This document shows positions 46,126 to 54,778 of a DNA stretch of 64,000 nucleotides, piece after piece. The stretch's first letter is position 1, and the number at the start of each line of letters is the position of its first letter. This DNA comes from Paracyclopina nana (lineage: Eukaryota > Arthropoda > Copepoda > Cyclopoida > Cyclopettidae). The position numbers and the translations under genes were made by a program. The stretch lies in the NCBI GenBank assembly GCA_019096065.1, contig JAGUCH010000002.1, positions 942,501 to 1,006,500 of the forward strand. Direction: 5' to 3'. The notes beneath the pieces are model-generated. The model was not told the DNA's origin, ran no database searches, and saw only the letters and a program-made list of their open reading frames with translations.

Positions 46126-46436
46126 GTAAAAAATAATCAGCTGACTTTACTACTTTATAAGTGAGCTAACAGCTGATTTCTTTAGAAGTAAATAGTCAGC
46201 TGACTTCATCAGAAGTAAACAATCAGCTGACTTTACTACTTTATAAGTGAGCTAACAGCTTATTTCTTTAGAAGCAAGCAATCAGCTGACTAGACTACTT
46301 TAGAAGTAAACAATGAGCTGACTTCTTAAAAGTAAACAATCAGCTGACGATTTAAGAAGTAAACAATCAGCTGACGATTTAAGAAGTAAACTATCAGCTG
46401 AAAACGCACTCAACAATAAGCTGACATTCAGCTGAT
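46126..46436. repeat. GTAAACAATCAGCTGAC tandem array 1 (V7-V8 spacer)
   Basis: AGTAAACAATCAGCTGAC and variants recur about ten times at 25-50 bp spacing. Each unit joins a forkhead-like GTAAACA to a CAGCTG E-box. The first unit begins directly after the V7 donor. Confidence 0.85.
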
Positions 46437-46590
46437 AGCCCGGTTCCAACATGGTAAATCAGCATAGCCAAGAGACGTAACTTGACTTTTTAGCATAGTC
46501 AGGTCACAGCTAGCTCACGCGCTCAGCTCGACCTGACTTAACTGGTTTACCGCACTGCACTATGCTGATATCCCGTGTTAGAACCGGGCT
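46437..46590. mobile_element. 154-bp MITE-like element in the V7-V8 spacer
   Basis: AGCCCGGTTCCAACATGG at left pairs with CCGTGTTAGAACCGGGCT at right. Inner ATCAGCATAG/CTATGCTGAT also pair. Confidence 0.75.
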
Positions 46591-46780
46591 GATTTGTAGT
46601 TAAACTTGAACTGACTTCACTTTTAAAAATAGTCAAAAGGTCACATTTTATTAGTAACCTAATTGCTTTCTTCGATGTAAACAAACAGCTGACTCAGTTC
46701 AATATGCAAACAGCTGACTTCTCAGTGAAACATCTCCTCTGTTTATTTGCAAGCAGAATCATGGACTCTGATTGATAAAC

Positions 46781-47081
46781 ATGAGCTCTTATGATGAAGA
46801 CTATGATTATTACCCTAACTATAGCTATGAAAGCTCAAGTCAGCAAAATCAGAGAGTTTCCTCAGATTTAGTGGGAGCCGCAAGCGGGGGCGGGGGGGAA
46901 TGTTGCCCCCACGTGGTTGACCCCCTTTTATTTGTGGGGGCTTTGGCAGGAGCTGCTGTGGCTGTTTTCCTATTGAGGCAAGCCATCACCATGAATTTGG
47001 GACGTAGGAAAAGGCGGAAAAGGCAGGCCAAGTTTTGCTACTTGGATGACTGCCAAACAGCCCAGTGTGCCATAAATGCAG
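46781..47081 (+). CDS. variable cassette V8
   Basis: 100 residues. Acidic, Tyr-rich start (MSSYDEDYDYYPNYSYESSS), a Gly run, ECCPHVVDP, helix LLFVGALAGAAVAVFLLRQA, ITMNLGRRKRRKRQ. The tail is distinctive, with three cysteines (CYLDDCQTAQC) before donor GCAG|GTAACC, phase 1. A five-codon upstream frame starts at 46761. Confidence 0.78.
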
Positions 47082-47164
47082 GTAACCGAAAATGGCATAA
47101 TTGCCTGGTAAAAGCCAGTTTTAAACAGTGAAAGCAGTTGGTTTTTTATGAATTGATGACCCAG

Positions 47165-47625
47165 GGTGTTAACAAATAGCTGACATGGATTGTACACAAA
47201 CAGCTGACGAAAATTGTAATCAATTGGCTCAGTTAAATTATTAACTATCAGCTGACCTAAATTGTAATCAATTGGTTCAGTTAAATTATTAACTATCAGC
47301 TGACCTAAGATGTAGACAATCAGCTGACCTATGGTGTAAACAATTAGCTGACCTTAAATGTGAACAATCGCTGACCTAAATTGTGCACAATTAGCTGACT
47401 TTATAGAGTTTTGTAAAAATCAGCTGACTTTATAGTTATGTAAATAATCAGCTGACTTTATGAGTATGTAAATAATCAGCTGACCTAATATGTAAACAAT
47501 CAGGTCGGTTGAATTGTCAATGATCAGCTGAATTATAAATTATGAACGGTCAGCTGACTCTAAAATATAAACAATCAGCTTACCTAAATGGTAAACAATC
47601 AGCTGACTCAGCATTGCTACCAGAA
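47165..47625. repeat. GTAAACAATCAGCTGAC tandem array 2 (V8-V9 spacer)
   Basis: At least twelve copies of AACAATCAGCTGACCTA-type units at about 28-45 bp spacing, same orientation as array 1. An 80-bp block with TGTAATCAATTGG is itself duplicated inside. Confidence 0.85.
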
Positions 47626-47837
47626 GCAATGGCGCATCTGGAGCTTATGATAAGGATTAATTGCGGACAACACTTTCTATTTTCTTCTCATAGATGATTT
47701 GAGGTCATTGAAGTGCAAAAAATAAAATTATATGGCGTCACCAAAAAATTAAGGGGAAAGTGTTGTAATAGCAGAGGGCGCTTTGCCAAATGGCTTTTTT
47801 GAAAGTGTTGGTCAGTTGCTGCCGGTGATTCAACGTA

Positions 47838-48142
47838 ATGACAGCCAATTTGGTGAAGCTGAAAAAACCCTTTGATTTGCTGAGGGAGCTTCTTCCAGTG
47901 GTTATGGACATTCTGGTTATGGCTCATCTGGTTACGAGTCCAGTAGCCACTATGGCGGATATTCATCTAGTTATGACCAGTGCTGCCCTCTGGTGGTCGA
48001 TCCGCTCACATTCACTGCATTATTAGGCTTTTGGCTGCTGCAACTTATTTGCTGCAAACTGTGATCACCATGACTATAATGATGATGAGACGTAAAAGAT
48101 CCGCTAAAAGTGACCAAAATTTGACAGCAATTATTAAACAAG
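47838..48142 (+). pseudogene. variable cassette V9, frameshifted
   Basis: All cassette parts are recognisable but lie in three frames: ATG 47838 (MTANLVKLKKPFDLL), then from about 47882 a Gly/Tyr-rich part with SSYDQCCPLVVDPLTF, then from about 48030 AAATYLLQTVITMTIMMMRR and KRSAKS. Each shift fits loss of one base; the second lies in a TTTT run of the helix. Donor CAAG|GTAAAT is intact. It is either a decayed cassette or carries homopolymer base-calling errors. The tail is AIIKQ. Closest relative is V7. Confidence 0.65.
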
Positions 48143-48299
48143 GTAAATTCAGTCCATCACTTTTCAACTTTTCTGGTAATTTCTTTTTAAAATCGTGTCA
48201 ATGTCTTCTGTTAGTTTACGATTTCACTTTAGGCTAGCTTTTTGTTTAGTTCAAAAATTAGTTGCTTAATTTTACAGCCATCTGTTTGTTTAATTTTTC

Positions 48300-48565
48300 T
48301 GTCGAGTGTTTATTTACTTATAAAAGTCAGCTGTTTGTTTACTTTTGAAGTCAGCTGTTTGTTTACTTGTAAAGTCAGCTGATTGTTTACTTTTAAAGTC
48401 AGCTGATTGTTTACTTTTGAAGTCAGCTGATTGTTTACTTTTAATGTCAGCTAAATATTTACTTTTATTCTCAGCTATTTGTTTACATTAAAAACCACCT
48501 CCTTTCAATGTCAGCTGTTTGTTGATCTTCAAAGTCAGCTGATTTTTAAGTTTACAAGTTGCCTG
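48300..48565. repeat. tandem array 3, inverted orientation (V9-V10 spacer)
   Basis: AGTCAGCTGATTGTTTACTT units, the reverse complement of arrays 1, 2 and 4, about nine copies at 23-33 bp spacing. Confidence 0.85.
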
Positions 48566-48810
48566 TTTATCAACATTCAGCATTCACTTGTCTGTTTTTC
48601 TATTGCCTGCTAAAAACTTGCTGTGGCAACTCTATATGATGAGGTGGACATGATTCTGGGCAATCATTTTAATTATAGGTGCCAAATCGCCACTTTTTCT
48701 CACGTGCAGCAACTGCATCTGAGATCCGTTATGAGTAGCAAGAAAGTGGGCCGACTAATTGATTTTCTTGCCCATTCAACTTTGAGCTTTTGCTGTCAGT
48801 AGCGCAATAA

Positions 48811-49084
48811 ATGTTGCGAAGTAAGGACAAAAACGATTTGATTGTGTCTTTGGGCTCCAGTGGTTATGGCCACACAAGTTATGGCCATGACAGTTACGGT
48901 CATGGATATTCATCCTATGACTACAATTGCTGTCCTTTAGTAATTGACCCTTTGACATTTTCTGCCATCATTGGATTCATAGCAGCTGCCACTTATTTGC
49001 TCAGAACTGTCATTGTTATGACCACTTTCACAATGGGGAAACGGAAACGTGAAGCTTTAGCTTATCCGAATTTCCTCACATTAG
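48811..49084 (+). CDS. variable cassette V10
   Basis: 91 residues. MLRSKDKNDLIVSL, then SSGYGHTSYGHDSYGHGY, NCCPLVIDP, helix LTFSAIIGFIAAATYLLRTV, then IVMTTFTMGKRKRE and tail YPNFLTL. Donor TTAG|GTAAAT, phase 1. Clean single exon of the CCPLVIDP subfamily (V5-V10). Confidence 0.8.
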
Positions 49085-49139
49085 GTAAATATTAAGAAAG
49101 TTAATAAAAACCTTGACTTTCTACTTAAATAAACAAGTT

Positions 49140-49290
49140 GAATTGCATAGTAAACAAACAGCTGAATTTCAAAGTAAACAAACAGCTGAATTTCAAAGTA
49201 AACAAACAGCTGACTTCTAAAGTGAATAAAGACTTTTTTGCGTTTAAAAAATAAACTAAAGATTTCAAAGGAAAAATCAGCTGATTTGCA
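49140..49290. repeat. tandem array 4 (V10-V11 spacer)
   Basis: AGTAAACAAACAGCTGAATT is repeated three to four times at about 30 bp spacing, forward orientation. Confidence 0.8.
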
Positions 49291-49596
49291 ACCAAAATGA
49301 ATTCTTTAGTTGATATTCTACCCTCGAAATCAGACAAGCAATGCAATTCTTAAAAGTTGCTAACTGTTTCATATTGAACTTGGCTAGCGTTGAAATCTCC
49401 AAGCTTAGAGTAATTGCAAAGGTTCCGTGAGCCCTCATTAAAGTTCCGTTAAATCTTGGCGCAATCCGGAGCGGGATACAAAAACAGTACTTTTCTCCTT
49501 CGAGAAATAGGTCAATTGTAATCTGCCGTCAGTTGAAACTATATCAGTTAGAATTTTACGCTTGTGCATCAAGGTTGTGTACCTTACTTTTTTGGC

Positions 49597-49828
49597 ATGG
49601 GGAACCTTTTAGGAGGTTCCTCAAATGGAAGTGGGGGAGGTTATGGTTACGATTCTTACGGACTTGAAAAGCAGTGTTGTGATGGAGTCGTGGACCCAAT
49701 TTCACTTTTGGTCACTCTTGCAGCCATCGCAGCTTTGACACTTTTTCTGAGGCAAGCTGTCATTGACTTCATGATCATTGCTGGCCGAAAGAAGAGAGAA
49801 ACATTGTTTCATGGCATCTTTATGGAAG
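49597..49828 (+). CDS. variable cassette V11
   Basis: 77 residues from ATG 49597 (MGNLLGGSSNGSGGGYGYDS). QCCDGVVDP, helix ISLLVTLAAIAALTLFLRQA, then VIDFMIIAGRKKRE replaces the ITM segment. Tail LFHGIFME, donor GAAG|GTAAAA, phase 1. First member of the CCDAVVDP subfamily (V11-V16). From residue CCD onward it is nearly identical to V12. Confidence 0.8.
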
Positions 49829-50750
49829 GTAAAAATCGATAAAAATCGATATTTGATTTTAAAAAAGTTGGGAAAATGGCAGTTGCTTTTCGTTTGAGAA
49901 ATCAAATGAAAACAGTTATAAATTGGCTGGTATGAAAAAATCCATTGTTGTTTCAAAGACCGTTTCTGGTGAAAGCTCACAGATTGGAAAGTTTCATTTT
50001 TTTCTGGAGGCATCGTGTACTGCAATTTTAGAAGCTGAGTGAAAATTCAGGTCGGAGCAATAGAGATGTACAGTTATGATTTTGACAGACATTAGACCCC
50101 GAGTTCAGTTAATTGTTGCAGTTAGAGGTGGAGACTCCTCAGTTTTTTGAGTGTCGAATGTCAGGCTATGGAGCATCCGGATACAACCAAGGACTGCAGT
50201 GTTGTGATGCAGTCGTCGACCCAATTTCACTTTTGGTCACTCTTGCTGCCATCGCAGCTTTGACACTTTTTCTGAGGCAAGCTGTCATTGACTTCATGAT
50301 CATTGCTGGCCGAAAGAAGAGAGAAACATTGTTTCATGGCATCTTTATGGAAGGTAAAAATCGATAAAAATCGATATTTGATTTTAAAAAAGTTGGGAAA
50401 ATGGCAATTGCTTTTCGTTTGAGAAATCAAATGAAAACAGTTATAAATTGGCTGGTATGAAAAAATCCATTGTTGTTTCAAAGACCGTTTCTGGTGAAAG
50501 CTCACAGATTGGAAAGTTTCATTTTTTTCTGGAGGCATCGTGTACTGCAATTTTAGAAGCTGAGTGAAAATTCAGGTCGGAGCAATAGAGATGTACAGTT
50601 ATGATTTTGACAGACATTAGACCCCGAGTTCAGTTAATTGTTGCAGTTAGAGGTGGAGACTCCTCAGTTTTTTGAGTGTCGAATGTCAGGCTATGGAGCA
50701 TCCGGATACAACCAAGGACTGCAGTGTTGTGATGCAGTCGTCGACCCAAT
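49700..50750 (+). repeat. 525-bp recent tandem duplication
   Basis: The segment from the V11 3' half through the spacer and the V12 5' half repeats from V12 to V13 with very few differences (one apparent substitution over more than 300 bp of spacer). It generated V12 and V13. Confidence 0.9.
50158..50353 (+). CDS. variable cassette V12
   Basis: 65 residues from ATG 50158: MSGYGASGYNQGLQCCDAVV, then the ISLLVTLAAIAALTLFLRQA helix, VIDFMIIAGRKKRE, LFHGIFME and donor GAAG|GTAAAA, phase 1. It has one of the shortest N-terminal regions in the array. Upstream in-frame codons lack ATG and stop just before 50113. Confidence 0.78.
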
Positions 50751-50878
50751 TTCACTTTTGGTCACTCTTGCTGCCATCGCAGCGTTGACACTTTTTCTGA
50801 GGCAAGCTGTCATTGACTTCATGATCATGGGCGGTCGAAAGAAAAGAGAAACATTGTTTCATGGCATCTTTCTGGAAG
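50683..50878 (+). CDS. variable cassette V13
   Basis: 65 residues, near-identical to V12. Differences cluster after the helix: IIAG becomes IMGG and FME becomes FLE, and the 3' flank then diverges. Phase-1 donor GAAG|GTAAAA. Confidence 0.78.
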
Positions 50879-51014
50879 GTAAAATCATCGTAACTGTTTG
50901 CAATTGCAATTTTTTCAACTCTTTGCTTGGCTAAGCCCAATTTTTTTGCAAGACTCCAATTTGATATCCAGTATCATAGAAGACTTAAATCCGAACAGAC
51001 ACTAAAAGAATATC

Positions 51015-51279
51015 ATGGGAAGTAGCCTGAGTGGACTTCTTGGTGGTCTTGGGGGCTCTAGTGGTAATGGAGGTCAAGGGTACGGTCAAATGGGTTCTTA
51101 TGGGTACGGGCCTGAATTGCAGTGTTGCGATGCAGTGGTGGACCCCATTTCACTGTTGGCCACCATTGGTGCCATTGCAGCTTTGACTCTTTTTCTGAGG
51201 CAAGCTGTCATTGACTTCATGATTGTGGGTGGTCGAAAGAAGCGAAGAGCAGCAACGTTTGGTAGCATATTGCTGTTAG
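51015..51279 (+). CDS. variable cassette V14
   Basis: 88 residues. MGSSLSGLLGGLGG (Gly2, Ser6: N-myristoylation-like), a Gly/Asn/Tyr stretch, ELQCCDAVVDP, helix ISLLATIGAIAALTLFLRQA, VIDFMIVGGRKKRRA, tail FGSILLL and donor TTAG|GTACGT, phase 1. Confidence 0.8.
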
Positions 51280-51490
51280 GTACGTCAGACATGATATTTT
51301 GGAACGGTTCCTTCTGGAGCATTATTGCAGATGCCAGCATCTCTTGATGCTGTTGCCAAAATAGAAAACCTATGATGACAAAAGGTTATTTCTCAAATGG
51401 CGTCATGGCTGGTTGATCTTTATGACAAGAGCTGTTGAACAGAAATGGTTTAATTCCATCTTGAACGTTGCTTTGTCCACATCTCATCCA

Positions 51491-51755
51491 ATGGGTAACA
51501 GTTTGAATGGGATTCTTGGAGGTAATGGAGGAGGAGGAGGTGGTAACAATGTAGGCTATGGAGGTGGCTCCTATGGGTACGGGCCTGAATTGCAGTGTTG
51601 CGATGCAGTGGTGGACCCCATTTCACTGTTGGCCACCATTGGTGCCATTGCAGCTTTGACTCTTTTTCTGAGGCAAGCTGTCATTGACTTCATGATCATG
51701 GGTGGTCGAAAGAAGCGAAGGAAGCGACAAAACATGGGGGAAGTGTTCATCGAAG
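51491..51755 (+). CDS. variable cassette V15
   Basis: 88 residues. MGNSLNGILGGNGGGGGGNN, YGYGPELQCCDAVVDP, the same helix as V14, IMGGRKKRRKRQ, tail MGEVFIE and donor GAAG|GTATGA, phase 1. An in-frame upstream ATG at 51413 would add 26 residues; MGNS is preferred because V14 and V16 start alike. Confidence 0.8.
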
Positions 51756-51938
51756 GTATGAAACAGCCAATTGTTCTAGCCAGAGTGGCAACCTTTAGCA
51801 GCATGATTTGGCACCAATTTGCCCTCCTTTTCCTTGGATGTCATCAATGATGGCTGAGTCGACAACTTTTCAGTTTTAAATGTCGCAGTCTCAGTTCGTC
51901 TTCAGCTCAGTTTTGTGATAGGCCTACAGTGAAATAAG

Positions 51939-52203
51939 ATGGGAAATTCCCTCAATGGCATCCTTGGAGGAGGTGGAGGTGGTAATAATAATGGGGGGTA
52001 TGGAGGCTCGCCCACTTATGGGTACGGGCCTGAGTTGCAGTGTTGTGATGCAGTGGTGGACCCCATTTCACTGTTGACCACCATTGGTGGCATTGCAGCT
52101 TTGTCTCTTTTTCTGAGGCAAGCTGTCATTGACTTCATGATCATGGGTGGTCGAAAGAAAAGGCGAAGAAGCCTAGGCCATACCCAGGGCCTTTTGATGC
52201 AAG
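51939..52203 (+). CDS. variable cassette V16
   Basis: 88 residues. MGNSLNGILGGGGGGNNNGG, ELQCCDAVVDP, helix ISLLTTIGGIAALSLFLRQA, IMGGRKKRRRS, tail TQGLLMQ. Donor CAAG|GTTAGA has T at +3, weaker than the other cassettes, but the phase is kept. Confidence 0.78.
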
Positions 52204-52249
52204 GTTAGACACTCTTGAAAGATCTCTCTGTTGTGGCTAACTAAACATT

Positions 52250-52541
52250 ATGGACTTGATGGGAACTAGGTCAGCTGTTGTTGAGGCTCCAGTGCTGAGC
52301 AGAGTTGACCGACAAGCTGACCTAGTGGGCGCTTATTCGGGGTATGGCAGCTACTGCCCTGAGGGTATCCCCATAGAGACAGCCATTTTTGCCATTCTTG
52401 GAGCCTTTGGAGTGGCCTTTGGTGTCCTTTACAGGGCTGTCACTCTCATAACTGGAGGCAGGAGGAGGAAAAAGAGGGAATCTCCACCCAAAGACCTTTG
52501 GGAGCAAGTCAGCTACAAGCTAGCTGACATTTTCTGGTGGG
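52250..52541 (+). CDS. variable cassette V17
   Basis: 97 residues. MDLMGTRSAVVEAPVLSRVD, YSGYGSYCPEGIPIETAIFA, helix ending FGVLYRAVTLIT, GGRRRKKRE, and tail YKLADIFWW before donor GGG|GTAATG, phase 1. It lacks CC-DP; CPEGI links it to V4 despite twelve cassettes between. The 46-bp spacer before it is the shortest and contains GAAAGATCTCTCT. Confidence 0.78.
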
Positions 52542-52579
52542 GTAATGAACCTAAATAGCCCTAGCTGCATGGTGAAAGA

Positions 52580-52782
52580 TCTTTATGCGGTGTTCATCTA
52601 TAAAAAATCTTGAAAACCTACTAGCCTTTCCAATTCAGTTTTGGGGACTGAAAGCGAAATAGGTTGTAGTAAATCAAGACTCACTTCTTGAATATTTGTT
52701 TTGGGACTGGTTTTTTGCCGAAAAATAGTTACTCCGCGACAAAAATGAAAATGTCGTGCTAAAGATGAACATCGCATTAAAA
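52580..52782. mobile_element. short MITE-like element overlapping the V18 start
   Basis: Left TTTATGCGGTGTTCATCTA and right AAGATGAACATCGCATTAAA are imperfect inverse repeats of the TGTGGCGTTCATCTAC family. The right repeat contains the ATG of V18 (MNIAL). Confidence 0.5.
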
Positions 52783-52987
52783 GGATTGAGAGGCATGGAC
52801 AATAGTGCAAATTTTAAGCTCAGGCCAAAGAGAAGTAGTGGAAGCAGTTGTGGTGATATTTGGGTGGATGGAGACTTGGTTTTTGGCGCTTTTGCGGCTG
52901 CTGGAGCGGCTTTGGCCTATTTCTTGTACACAACCATCACCATGATGGGAAGAAGGCGGAAAAGAAGGACTCTTTCGCCCTGGCTAG
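52765..52987 (+). CDS. variable cassette V18
   Basis: 74 residues. MNIALKGLRGMDNSANFKLR, PKRSSGSSCGDIWVDGDLVF, helix GAFAAAGAALAYFLYTTITM, MGRRRKRR, tail LSPWL, donor CTAG|GTAACG in phase 1. It lacks the Gly/Tyr-rich stretch. The start could also be the internal Met of MDNSAN. Confidence 0.75.
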
Positions 52988-53021
52988 GTAACGAAAATTA
53001 ATTAAGTAGTGAAAGGTCTCT

Positions 53022-53412
53022 CTTGGCTCTGACGTTCATCTACACAATCTAAGATTTGCCTTTCCAATTCAGTTTTCGGGACTGAAAGTGAAGTAGCTTG
53101 AAACAAATCCAGTCTCGCAGCTCTGATATTTGTTTTACAAAAGATTTTTTCCAAAAAAATTGTCTCTGTCAACATAAATATAATATCGTCAAAACTTGAA
53201 AAATTTGTAAAAGTCTGGTCAAAACATGACAAAAAATAAGAATATTGTCAAATCTTGAGTTAATTAAAAATGTCGTCAAAACTTTAAAATATTGTAAAAA
53301 TGGCGTCAAAACTTGAAAATATTGCAAAAATGTAGTCAAAACTTGGCAAAAAGTGCAAATAAGGAATTTGCCAGAATTCATTAAGGTTTGTAGATGAACG
53401 TCACATTAGTTT
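53022..53412. mobile_element. MITE-like element overlapping the V19 start
   Basis: Left TGACGTTCATCTACA is the exact inverse of right TGTAGATGAACGTCA, about 390 bp apart. The V19 ATG lies inside the right repeat. The interior holds TTTTGACGACATTTT-like repeats. Confidence 0.6.
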
Positions 53413-53694
53413 CAAAAAGTGCTATGAGTTATGGTCATGAAGTGGTGTACATCAAGCAGCCTTCAAAATCCTCACTTGGCCTCGATTTGACCTTGGACAT
53501 TTGTCCGGATTTGATTTTGGCAGCAGTGGCCGTAGCTGGTGCAGCTTTCTTCTTTCTCATTTACACTGCCACAACAATGGCTGGTAGGCGTAGGAAAAAG
53601 AGGGCGCTTTTGTGCCACCCAGGAGACCACGTGTTGGCTCAAATCCACACCTCCGCAGCTGTGTGCCACTCACCGCACCATTTAGACTTTTTAG
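53394..53694 (+). CDS. variable cassette V19
   Basis: 100 residues. MNVTLVSKSAMSYGHEVVYI, LDLTLDICPDLILAAVAVAG into helix AAFFFLIYTATTM, AGRRRKKRA, and the longest tail after the basic site, about 37 residues with His/Cys (CHPGDHV...CHSPHHLDFL). Donor TTAG|GTAAAC, phase 1. An internal Met at 53424 is an alternative start. DICPDL is shared with V20. Confidence 0.76.
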
Positions 53695-53995
53695 GTAAAC
53701 AAAAACACTTGAGTTGTCACAGCGAAAGACTCTTAACTTTGAAAAAATAAGGCATGGATGAGCCTCAACATGTCAGAGTGGCTCGGGGCCTTTTTAGGCA
53801 ACTTTTAAGCAACCTAGATCCGTTGGCGACTTCAGAAAGGCAAATAGTTTTTCTATAGCAAAAAATGCTTCAAAAATGTTAAATTGCGTTTTGTGTCTTG
53901 ATTCAGTTCCAGAAACTGAAATTCAGCCGGAGCGAAAACAATCAAATAACATTTCTTGCATATTTATCTTGGAACCAATTTCATGCCAAAAAATT

Positions 53996-54475
53996 TCCCT
54001 CACACAGTGGATCAGAAAGCCGATTTTACGCGCACGAGAAATTACGTCAAATCGCAGATTTCCGATTTTAGCACCCATTTTCAGTTTCTAATTTGTATGA
54101 CTTCTAGGCTATCTAAAGAGCACAAATTAATGTTAATTGAGAGATAAAGATTCAAATTTGGTGAAGGAAGCATAATTTTTGGGCAAAAGTTGATTTTGGC
54201 GAATTCAGTAGAACAGCAACTTTGCACAATTTGAGAAAAATTGAATCGCCCATAACTTTTGATTCCAAACGACTCCAATTGAGTGACTAAGTCAGGGAAG
54301 TCAAGCTAATAGCATAAATTGATAATCCACCAGAATTGGCTGCTCTTACCTGCTCTCCCGGGTGCCAGGATGCAATATTTTTAGCTTACAGCCAATAAGA
54401 AAAGGTGCTACGTTGATTTCGCGACTTTTTTCCGTGCGCGTGAAATCGGCAAATAAACCCACTGTGCCTCAGGGA
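53996..54475. mobile_element. about 480-bp MITE-like element upstream of V20
   Basis: TCCCTCACACAGTGGATC with GCCGATTTTACGCGCACG at left is mirrored by CGTGCGCGTGAAATCGGC and CACTGTGCCTCAGGGA at right. It fills the spacer where a V20 start would be expected. Confidence 0.7.
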
Positions 54476-54585
54476 CAAAAAAGCAAATTTCACTTACGCA
54501 AAGAAAAACTGTTTGCCTTTGAAGCTATCAAAGTGTTTCGAGGTTGTCGGCGGCGGCCTCTGGAGGTCATGGGTCATATTCGGGT

Positions 54586-54778
54586 ATGTCTTCGGGTAGC
54601 AGTTGCTTCACCATCGACATTTGTCCGGACTTGCTAATTGCCGCAATTGCCGCAGCTGCTGCGGGTGCGTTTTTCTTCATCTACCAAGCCATAACTATGG
54701 CGGGAAGAAGAAGAAGAAGAAAACGGTCTGCTTCAAGTGTTCCGGATGCTTCACTTGTCTTTGACCTCCTTTCTCTCG
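54586..54778 (+). CDS. variable cassette V20 (start uncertain)
   Basis: From the first in-frame ATG it gives 64 residues: MSSGSSCFTIDICPDLLIAA, an Ala-rich helix AAIAAAAAGAFFFIYQAITM, AGRRRRRKRS, tail DASLVFDLLSL. Donor TCGG|GTAAAT, phase 1. The codons just upstream still read LSAAASGGHGSYSG, the usual Gly/Tyr-rich region, but hit TGA at 54520 with no ATG. The true start may be in an unseen 5' exon, or may have been lost with the adjacent MITE insertion. Confidence 0.65.

Noticed and set aside
54362..54637. 91-codon frame before V20 as its missing 5' exon
   Set aside because: Starts at GTG inside a MITE, overlaps V20 in another frame and offers no donor/acceptor pair that joins the V20 frame.
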